Shown piece by piece: positions 22,103-31,100 of a DNA stretch of 64,000 nucleotides. The first letter of the stretch is position 1, and each line of letters begins with the position of its first letter. The stretch comes from Lithodes maja (taxonomy: Eukaryota > Arthropoda > Malacostraca > Decapoda > Lithodidae). A program made the translations under genes and the position numbers. The DNA lies in the NCBI GenBank assembly GCA_037953745.1, contig JBAKBP010007113.1, positions 1 through 64,000 of the forward strand. The letters are read 5' to 3'. The notes under the pieces are model-generated. The model was given only the letters and a program-made list of their open reading frames with translations. It had not been told where the DNA came from and searched no databases.

Positions 22103-24001
22103 ATGAGTGATAGTGAGAGTGAGAGTGATAGTGGGAGCCCACCCCCACCTATAAAAAAGAGGTGTAACCCGGACAATTGGTCTGAAATAATCGCCAGGAA
22201 CAAGAGAAATTCTGGGAAGGAATATGTCAGCCGCCAAACAGGAAATACAGTGAATGCTAGAGTTATTGGACCGCCTTGCAATGATGGATGCTACGATAAA
22301 ATTGCTGAACCTATCCGCCAAGCAATCCACAATAACTTCTGGCAAACTGGAGATTGGTTAGTCCAGAATACCTTCATTCAGAAACACGTTCTGTCAGTGC
22401 CAGTGAAACGACGAAGAAAGCCTGCCGACATCAACAACCCTGGTCCCCATCGGTCATGCACCCGCAAATTTACTCTCTCCTACCAGTCTACAACTTATAA
22501 TATTTGCAAGACAGCCTTCATCAACATTTTAGCCATAGGTAGGACAAGATTAGAGAATGCCCTGACCCACGTGAGTGACACTGGTACACCAAAGAGAGAC
22601 GGCCGCGGGCAACACAAGAACCGTGTCACCATTGCAGGTCCTGATGCAAAGCGTGTGCACAAACACATTGCATCATTCCCCAGCGTTACCAGCCATTATA
22701 GCAGAGCCAAATCGCCCAATTTGCGGTACCTAGAGACATCGTTGAGTTTAAGCCGGATGTACCACCTGTATTCTACCTGGATGGCTGAGAATTATCCTAA
22801 CAACAGCGTAGTCAAGGAAAGTTATTACCAGAAAGTTTTCAAAAGTAAAGAACTCTCCTTCTCACCACCAAATACTGATACTTGCTCGACCTGTGACCTA
22901 GCTAAGACCACTTTGAAACATGCCAGTAATGACGCAGATAAGGCAATCTTGCAGGCTGAACTTGATGAACACCTGGCGCTGGCACGGCAGGCACAAACAC
23001 TTATGAAGACTCTGGGGCAGGACAGGGACGATGATACTCGTGTCATAGCCTTGGACCTCCAACAGACACAGCCAATACCTCGTCTCACCACTAATGCTGC
23101 CTACTATAAGAAGAAAGTCTGGCTGTACAATTTATGCATTTCCAACCTCAAGACCGGTGAAAACCAGTTCTTCGTGTGGGATGAGGTGACAGGTGGGCGT
23201 GGCTCGGTCGAGGTGGGTTCGTGCATCAAAAAGTGGATCGGGAATGAAGTACTGCTTCATGGTGATTTTGGCAAGCTTATACTATTCAGTGACAATTGTG
23301 GTGGACAGAATAAGAACATTAATATCATGCTCTGCCATCTTTACGAACTGCACAGTCGCCGTCTTCAGGAAGTGGTCCATTATTTCCTCATCCCAGGACA
23401 TAGTTACATGTCGTGTGACAGGGCTTTTGGGAACATAGAAAAGCGCTTCAGGGTTGAGGGGAACATCTATGATTTTGAACACTATGTCAAGGTGATTGAG
23501 CGTGCGGTCCACGCAGGTAACAAGGTCATTCCCATGGTGAGAGAGGACTTTCTAAACTTAGACCTGTTGCAAAGTGTCATAACTCACCGTACACCCGCCA
23601 AGCCACTCCTATTCTCTGAATGTCGCCGATTCTGCTTTACTCTGCAATATAGGGATGGGTATCAGCTGTCTCGAGGCTACGAGGGGCCTCTGCATTGTCT
23701 CAGGCTTATGCCAGGTAAAGCCAAGTATTCTCCATCGGCCTTTAATCTGTCACGAGTGCCACTCACCCCCAAGTACCCAGCTGCCATCAAACTTCAAGCT
23801 GACAAACTCCAAGCCGTCCACGACCTGCTATCCTACATTCCGCCAATCCACTCGGAGTATTACCAGGAACTTTTTCGTATGCAAAGGGACCTCAGTAGAG
23901 CAGCTAGACCAGCCTTGGACAACAACTCTGACTCCTCTGATATTGATGACAACCTGCAAGAGTATGCAGATGATAGTGACAGTGATAGCGACACTGCCTG
24001 A
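22103..24001 (+). CDS. DUF7869-like protein, candidate transposase (632 aa)
   Basis: The uninterrupted frame starts MSDSESESDSGS. Both ends are Ser/Asp/Glu-rich. The middle has a CSTCDLAK Cys pair (about residues 265-275) followed by a helical stretch. A C-terminal half then follows with LDLQQT (Asp about 318), LFSDNCGGQNKN (Asp about 397) and PGHSYMSCDRAFGNIEKRF (Asp about 439, Glu about 446). These spaced acidic motifs look like an RNase-H-fold catalytic core, and similar motifs occur in animal proteins carrying the DUF7869 domain, to my knowledge without an established function. Because the ORF is the only gene between precise inverted repeats, transposase is the best guess. A captured host gene is the alternative. 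Codon use and an intact frame suggest recent activity or constraint. Confidence 0.7.
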   Translation: MSDSESESDSGSPPPPIKKRCNPDNWSEIIARNKRNSGKEYVSRQTGNTVNARVIGPPCNDGCYDKIAEPIRQAIHNNFWQTGDWLVQNTFIQKHVLSVPVKRRRKPADINNPGPHRSCTRKFTLSYQSTTYNICKTAFINILAIGRTRLENALTHVSDTGTPKRDGRGQHKNRVTIAGPDAKRVHKHIASFPSVTSHYSRAKSPNLRYLETSLSLSRMYHLYSTWMAENYPNNSVVKESYYQKVFKSKELSFSPPNTDTCSTCDLAKTTLKHASNDADKAILQAELDEHLALARQAQTLMKTLGQDRDDDTRVIALDLQQTQPIPRLTTNAAYYKKKVWLYNLCISNLKTGENQFFVWDEVTGGRGSVEVGSCIKKWIGNEVLLHGDFGKLILFSDNCGGQNKNINIMLCHLYELHSRRLQEVVHYFLIPGHSYMSCDRAFGNIEKRFRVEGNIYDFEHYVKVIERAVHAGNKVIPMVREDFLNLDLLQSVITHRTPAKPLLFSECRRFCFTLQYRDGYQLSRGYEGPLHCLRLMPGKAKYSPSAFNLSRVPLTPKYPAAIKLQADKLQAVHDLLSYIPPIHSEYYQELFRMQRDLSRAARPALDNNSDSSDIDDNLQEYADDSDSDSDTA

Positions 24002-24529
24002 CTACTCGGTGAGTATGAATATATAAAATTTAATGTAACAATAGAATAGAGTAATAATGCATTTTAGTAAGGTAAAATTGTTAAACAATAGCAATCTTTA
24101 CACAAGAACATTATAGTAACTAGCCATCAAATTCCTTCCTTTGATTAAAATTTTGTAAAATCATGTCCTTCCCAAGCTGAATAAAATATCCCAAATTAAT
24201 TAATTAACAGTAATACTAGCTTACTTTCTATAATAATAAATCAATAACATTAAAGTAGCAAAATTATTACTCTATTCTTGTGTTTTACTTATTCATTATT
24301 ATTCACCATGTCTTCCTCCATTTTCTAATCTTTATTATCGCTTATTAATTTTATAAAATTATGTTTCTATTATCTTACCCTACTCTTCCATGTCTTATTA
24401 TTATTCACTGATAATATTATTTATGTTTTATTGTTATACATTTGCTTTTTCTAAACGTTTCTACAGTATTGAATTGATATGGGGTTATAAAATCATGGGA
24501 TTATTTCAATCACACTCACGTTACTATTA
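24002..24529 (+). other. 3' non-coding part of the DUF7869-like transposon
   Basis: AT-rich sequence after the stop, without any open frame of note. It would contain the 3' UTR; several AATAAA-like strings are present. Confidence 0.4.
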
Positions 24530-24901
24530 ATTACAAGCAATTTATTATTTTTTTTTTTGTGGTTCATGGCTAGATACTATTTTCCGCACATTTTGAAAAC
24601 ACTGTCACCTCTCTCCTTAATCGGGTCTGATAGTTACAGCTTTTTATAAGTCGGCAAACTTCAGACGCGATTTACTCCTTTTTTTATTTTGGGCAACTAT
24701 CATGTTCTGCGATAAATTACAAGCAATTTATTATTATTTTTTTTGTGGTACGTACCTAGATACTATTTTCCGAACATTTTGAAAACACTGTCACCTCTCT
24801 CCTTAATCGGGTCTGATAGTTACAACTTTTTATAAGTCGGCAAACTTCAGACGCGATTTGCTCCGTTTCTTATTTTGGGCGGTCAACACGTTCCGCGAAT
24901 G
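24530..24901. repeat. 186-bp tandem duplication at the right end of the DUF7869-like transposon
   Basis: Unit 1 starts at 24530 and unit 2 at 24716, with the same order of landmarks (ATTACAAGCAATTTATT, a T-run, CACTGTCACCTCTCTCC, GGCAAACTTCAGACGCGATT). Unit 1 ends in GTTCTGCGATAA where unit 2 runs into the terminal repeat GTTCCGCGAATG, so the duplicated segment includes a decayed part of the end. Confidence 0.85.
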
Positions 24902-24910
24902 AGCGCCTCA
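24887..24910 (+). repeat. Right terminal inverted repeat of the DUF7869-like transposon
   Basis: Twenty-four bases ending GCGCCTCA, followed by TA, matching 21673-21696 inverted. Confidence 0.8.
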
Positions 24911-26794
24911 TATGCGGATATTGGCTCGTTACTTTCAACCTTATTTACTCAGGTTGTATGGTGAGGTTTGGTCTAAAAATGGTATAGGATATTCCTTAGG
25001 ATGTTTTTTATTTTGGAGCAGCTGTCAAAACGACTTTGGACCTTATTTACTACGTGCATATGGTAGGAAGTACCTGGATGAGTTGTGTATATGATAGACT
25101 AATCTATATTTTTGTAGGTGTGACATTCCTTAGTCACACGACTTTAGACCTTATAATGTCTTGTCCTATGTCATATTGCCTTGAAATTTGTAGTGAAAAG
25201 TTCGTTGGCTGGTAGATATGATAAGACCAAAGGATGCTCTGGGCTTGACCTAGTGCGTGACAAAGGACATTCAGTATACCCGTTGTCTTCCGCGAGTGAT
25301 CACCATGTCCCAACAACCTCCACGCCGTAACCCATCCCGTGCTAAGGGCCTTACCATTGATGAAGCCCACGAAATCCTCTTACAAAGTGACGAGGAAGAC
25401 TCTGACAACCGAATCCTCATGCATCGATGATTCAGAAGAGGAATATTTCCCGAGTAGGGAGGAATATGCCGCTATGAATCAGGAGGCACCTTACATCCCT
25501 ATACAAGAACTCCCTCTCAGTTTTGAACAAATGAGGGAGAGGGAGGCTAGAAATTACCATTCCCCCATGTCTCCCAGGGCAAGGGATATTGAGGACTCCC
25601 CAGCTAGTGGGGAACAGGTCGAGCTACAGGAAGAAGTAGACGACCCTATGGCGTTCCTAGACATTCCCCTACACCACAGCCAGCCTACCCCTACGGCCGC
25701 GAGTGTGAGAGGCCACGTTCATGCTCTCCCTCCTCGCCGCCTCCCATCACCACCACCACGGAAGCCCTCACCTCTCAAAACTGTAAAGCCCAAATATTTG
25801 TATGGGCTTCGCAGGAGACATGCCGCACCACCACCATCTAGTGAAGAGGAAGAGGAAGAGGCTGTTCCCGACACCCCACCAAGGGAAGTGGAAAGACGTC
25901 GGATGGTTGCGAGGCGTCTCTTCCCAGTTATGGCAGCCCGGGAAGACGCCGCCGCAGCGGCCAGGGGAGACCCTCGCATCACCACACCACCACCAGCACC
26001 ATCACCAGACTACACCCCACCATCACCGGGTTCACTACCCTACACCCCCACAGGAACTCCTAGACGAGTGCCCTACCACACACCAACACCATCACCACCT
26101 CCATTCGATTCTCACGCAGAAGTGTCAGCTCCCGGGCGTGTGGTTGTAACTGGGCGTCCAAGACTGGTGGGTAAGGTGACCCTCGTTAGAGCCCCCCCCC
26201 CACTGGCGGTTCGAGAGGGCCAGGAGGGTCCAGGCGGCCGTCAGGAGGCAGGCCAAGGGCAAGGGCAAGGGCAAGGGCAAGAGGTAGGGCAGTGGCAAGA
26301 GACACGGTTGCGCCCCCTCGCCACCCTGGTGACCCAGATCCTGACGACGACGAAGATGCCGGCGAAGTACCTGATGTTTGGGATTGGCAGGATGGGACAC
26401 GGTATCAGCCCACCGACTGGCAATTTGTGGGCGCAGGGATTGCCTGCCCTACGTTCCATCACCAAGGACCTGACACCCCAAGACTGGACATCTTTCTGCA
26501 GTTTTTTACTGCCAACCTCATGAGCCTAATTGTGGACCAGACAAACTGGTATAATTGGTACTTTATGGCTGGTAAGGTACAATCCAGGTACTCGGCCAGG
26601 CTGTCATAGGAAACACTCCAAATCCCAGAGCTCTACTCCTTCTTGGCGATCGTGATCCTGATGGGGGTGACGACGAAATCGTCAATAAGAAAATATTGGT
26701 CATGGGATCCCCTCATCCGCACCCCTATCTTTGCCAAGATCATGAGCCGGAACAGATTCTCTGCAATCATGGGGAACCTGCACTTCATTGACAG

Positions 26795-27359
26795 TGTCGG
26801 GAATAGGGTAATGATCCCGACAGGTTTTGGTCCAATAGGACATTTGAATTTGGCGGTATCGTATCGCTTGTACGATTTCGGCTGGTTCTTTGTGTATTGT
26901 AGTTTATTCTTAAGTTAGGTTAAATATTAACTGTAATGTATAAATATCTACATCAGCTCTAGATGTATTATGAAACCAAGTTATGGGTTATAATTATTAT
27001 GAGCCGGCAGCCATATGTAATTTCGCGAAGCGATCGGACGCCGGCCCTTCAGTCTCTCAATCAACACCGTATAGTAAACATCTCCTCCCCCGGCTCTGAC
27101 TCAACCAACAGTTCACCATGTGCTACAACTAACTAAATATAACAACAGTCCTACATCACCAGTCCTCTAAGCTAAGTTCATTGTATGATATTGTATTATG
27201 TGAACATTCCTACATGTCATGCAATTGAACTAGCCGTTTGTGGGGGACTGGATTAAAACCCATCGACGAATACCTCGTTGGTAAATATTTTATATAACTA
27301 TTTGTTGGGATTTTCATGTACCAGTGAATCATCATTTAACCGTTAATAGATTCCCGATA
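26795..27359 (+). repeat. 5' LTR of BEL/Pao element (565 bp)
   Basis: It starts TGTCGGGAATAGGG and ends GATTCCCGATA, so the tips form a short inverted repeat. It differs from the 3' LTR by a one-base indel near 26910 and at least two substitutions. Piggybac-type coding sequence and GACAG precede it. Confidence 0.95.
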
Positions 27360-27364
27360 AATAT

Positions 27365-27378
27365 TGGTCCTTCGTGCC
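27365..27378 (+). other. Primer binding site of BEL/Pao element
   Basis: TGGTCCTTCGTGCC starts five bases after the LTR and begins with TGG, as expected for pairing to a tRNA 3' end. The tRNA identity is not assigned. Confidence 0.55.
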
Positions 27379-28154
27379 CTCAAGATTTTACCGTAGTCCC
27401 GTTTTGTTTCCTTCCTTGACGCTTGTGGGATTACACATGGCTGCCGCCTCGCACGTTGTTGGCCGACTGCCATTTCCCTAGATTTGTCCCAGCTTCTTCC
27501 CTCGTGTTTTTTACCGCATGGACGCCGTCTCTATCTTTTTTGGGACTTGTTTCCAGGTTTTATTGGGCGTGTGAACCTTGGCGTTTTTTGGTGGGTTAGC
27601 TGGGCTGCAGATTGGGGTTGGGGTAATTTCGTAGGGCGCCATTTCGCGCTCCTAGGCTAGGCTAGGCAGTCTAGGCCTGCAAGTGTCTGTGGTGGCTTTC
27701 ATTTCGCTTTGGTGGTGTGCCTGTGGTGTTAGTTGTGTTGTCATTGTGGGACTCATTATTCATTTTGCTGTGGGGAGGGTTCTCATGTGACTCTTTATAT
27801 TTGACTATCATAATAGCCTAGGCCTAGTTGCTTAAAGTGGCAGTCATGAGTGTCGGTCTTTGTTAATTCCTAAGCGATTGACAGTTAATAGTCAGACCTC
27901 ATGATTGTAGCTTAACCAACTAGGCTTACCTATAAAGGGCTTATAATAATTAGTGCTTCACCTTACCCTTTCTTTTAATGGATTTAGTATTTAATTCTTT
28001 TGTCTAGTTAGATGATTTCCTTTCGTTAGTTTATTAATTCTTTTTGAGTAAATTTCTTAAGTAATGGTGGTTTGCCGCTGTTGATTCCTAAGCGATTAAC
28101 GGTTTGTAGTCTGACCTCATTGTAATTTAAGTTGCTTAAAATTAGACCTTAACG
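27379..28154 (+). other. Leader of BEL/Pao element with an internal repeat
   Basis: A 776-bp untranslated leader. A roughly 50-bp motif containing TTCCTAAGCGATT and GACCTCAT occurs near 27865-27905 and again near 28085-28125, the second copy just before the start codon. It may be part of the packaging or translation signals; that is speculation. Confidence 0.6.
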
Positions 28155-31100
28155 ATGACAGATTTGAAGAAACTTAAGATTCTTAAGGGAGGGATGAAGG
28201 GAAGTTTAAATAGATGTTTAAGAGATCTTGATGAATTTTTAATAAGTGCCACGGCTGATCAGATAAAGGGTAAATTTGCTACTGTTACTAAATCGCTAGC
28301 TACTTATGATAGTTATGCTCAGCAGGTATATGGTTTATTGACAGTTACTGACGATGTGGAAGAAGAAATGTCGGCAGATCTTGTGTACTTTGAGGACGTT
28401 AATACCGCCTTAGCCAGACTATCTTCCACCCAAGAATCAACCTCTGTTAAGGATACCGGTACACCAAAGGCGACTGGTTTTAACCTGCCGAAGCTTACTT
28501 TGCCTACCTTTTCCGGGGATTCGGCTACCTGGACTGGATTTTGGGATATTTTTGAGTGTTCCGTCCATCAGAATAAAACGCTCACATCCATCCAAAGGTT
28601 CACATATCTCCGTGGTCAATTGAAAGGGGAGGCATTGAAGTTAGTCGATGGGTACAAGCTAGAAGCTACCAGCTACGAGTCTGCAGTGGAGTTGCTGAAG
28701 AGAACTTACGGGAGAGTGGAAGTCATCAAGACAGCTTTAATTACCAAATTCTTCACACTAGATCCTCCATCCTATGATGTGGCGGACCTAAAGGAGTACT
28801 ATGCCTCCTTTGAGAGCCTCCTCCGATGTATGGAGACAATGGCCGTCACCAAGGAGGAGATATTTAGTGTGAATATCTTGAATAAAATACCCTCTCCCCT
28901 AAGGGAAATCTTAAGACGACAACTAAGCGACTCTCCACTAAACTTGGAAGCGTTAGTGCAGGTGTACCAGACTGAAGTCTTCAATATGGAGAGTACTGGA
29001 CACTACCGACAAGTGGAGGTGTCGCCATCTACTGCAGCTTTCCCGGTACAGACTTCTCCTAAACAGAAAAGGCCAATATCCTTAGGTTGTAAGTTGTGCA
29101 GTGTCCACGGTCATCTGTGGTATCAGTGTCCTAAGTATCCTAAGGCTACACAGAAGATTAGCAAGGCTAAATCGCTTAAGTTATGTACCAGCTGTCTGGC
29201 AAGAGACCACTTCAACAGTACCTGCACCAATTCCTATATCAAACCTTGTAAGTATTGCAAGGGGAAACATTGGTTTTCCCTTTGCACCCAGTCTGATCGG
29301 CACGACGGCAAAGAAAAGGGGAGAACCCCCAAAGAGTCACATGAGAAAAGTAAGAGCGAGGGTGATAAAGTATCTGCCATGTCCATTGCTTCTCGAGAAT
29401 GTCAATTGCTTCCTACTATGATGCTGCCAGTAGTGGGGAGTAATAATAATACTATAATGACGCGCACCTTACTTGACCAGTGCTCACAGAGGTCATTCGT
29501 TCTGCGGTCATCATTACCCCAGCTCAAGTGTACCAGCAAGGGTCAAGAGAACTTGCGTCTCCATGGTTTCACTGGTGAAATAGATTCCAGTGACTATGAT
29601 ATTGTGGAGATTTCATATGTTTATAGAAAAAAAGTATGTCCCATCAAGGCTGTTGTGGTAGACTCACTACCCAGTTTCTATATAGCATCAGAGATTCAAC
29701 CACATTTGAAATATCTCAGAAGCAAGGGGTATAAACTGGCTGATGATCAACTCTCTGCTAACAATGGTATTATGCTACTGGTCGGAGCTGATTATTACTA
29801 CGACCTGGTTCACCCTGGATATCGGCGGGTAGATAAGCTTATAATGCTCCCCACGATCCAAGGGTATGCCATTTCTGGATCCTATGCCACTTCCTCTCAA
29901 GACACACAGGTGGAGGTGGTTACGGTCCTCAAGGTAGCAGTAAGCCCCATAGATAAATATATTAGGCCAAATGTGCCTGATAATACATGTACTGATATAG
30001 ATAAGCTATGGGACTTGGACAATATTGGAATTGACCCACATGAACTTGATCGTGAGTCCAAGCTAGCGTTAAGCTCGTATGAAGAGACTGTAACGTATGA
30101 CTCTGGCAGAGGTCAGTATGTGGTAAGGCTCCCTTGGAATGATAACAAGAGTAAATTACCTACTAATTTCCATCTAGCACTTGGTAGGTTACGTGGCCTT
30201 CAGAAGCAGTTTGTCAAGGATCCAAGTTATTGCGAGACTTATGCGGCAGTTTTAGCCGAGCAGGTACAACGTGGATTTGTGGAGAGAGTAGATCTCAGTG
30301 AATATGGGGATAACATCCATTACCTTGCTCACCATGGGATTAAAAAGGACAGTTCCACCACTCCTGTTCGTATTGTGTATGACTGCTCTGCTAAATCTAG
30401 TGATCGCTCCTATAGCCTGAATGATTGTCTGTACACGGGTCCGTCCCTGGTCTCTGATCTAGCGCAAATTATGTTGCGCTTCAGATGTCATAGGTTTGCA
30501 TGGGTCGCCGATATTGAGAAGGCCTTCCTGATGCTTCAACTCCATCGTGAAGACAGGGACTCGACAAGATTTTTATGGCCACGGGACCCAATGGATCTAG
30601 ATTCAGAGTATCTGGTCTACAGGTTCAGAGTCGTCTTATTCGGGGCGACCTGTTCCCAGTTCCTTCTCAACGCTACTATCTTGCATCATCTTGAGGAGGC
30701 TGGACTAGATCCTGACTTCAAGAATGTGATCAAGCAGGGGATCTATGTGGACAATCTTCAAGGCACCGGAGACAATGAAGATTTATTGCTCAAGAGATGC
30801 TGGGAGATCCGCGATATATTTGCCAAGGCTCATTTATACTTAAGAGAATGGGCCACTAATAGTGATCTTTTGAAAGGTCAATTTACTTCTGACGGTGTAG
30901 CTACTGAGAATAGTGAGGTGAAGTTTTTAGGCCACAAATGGGACACTACCACAGATTGTATATCCTTCTGTCACACCCCATGCGGCAGTGAGCTTATGAC
31001 CAAGCGAAACTGCTTAAGCTTGTCAGCGAGGTTGTTTGATCCCCTAGGTTTTTTGCTGCCTGTAACAATCCGTGCTCGTATGTTTTTACAGCAACTGTGG

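Larger units (their letters stand above)
21673..24910 (+). mobile_element. TA-flanked DNA transposon encoding a DUF7869-like protein
   Basis: It is 3238 bp with 24-bp terminal inverted repeats that differ at one base. The left end starts TGAGGCGCTCATTCGC at 21673; the right end finishes GCGAATGAGCGCCTCA at 24910. Weaker similarity continues inward (ACCGCC). TA is present on both outer sides (21671-21672 and 24911-24912), as expected for a TA target duplication. It sits inside the iterated left region of the piggyBac-type element. Its only gene is the 632-codon ORF at 22103-24001, intact and therefore plausibly its transposase. I do not recognise the superfamily. Confidence 0.72.

Noticed and set aside
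22103..22281. DUF7869-like ORF as part of the piggyBac-type element
   Set aside because: It has its own inverted repeats and TA flanks, and the piggyBac-type transposase is a separate gene downstream.
21961..22345. Two minus-strand frames of over 100 codons over the start of the DUF7869-like gene
   Set aside because: Antisense shadows of the Ser/Glu/Asp-rich N-terminus.
25719..25985. Minus-strand frame rich in Arg/Gly/Ser
   Set aside because: Shadow of the Pro/Glu-rich N-terminal part of the piggyBac-type transposase.
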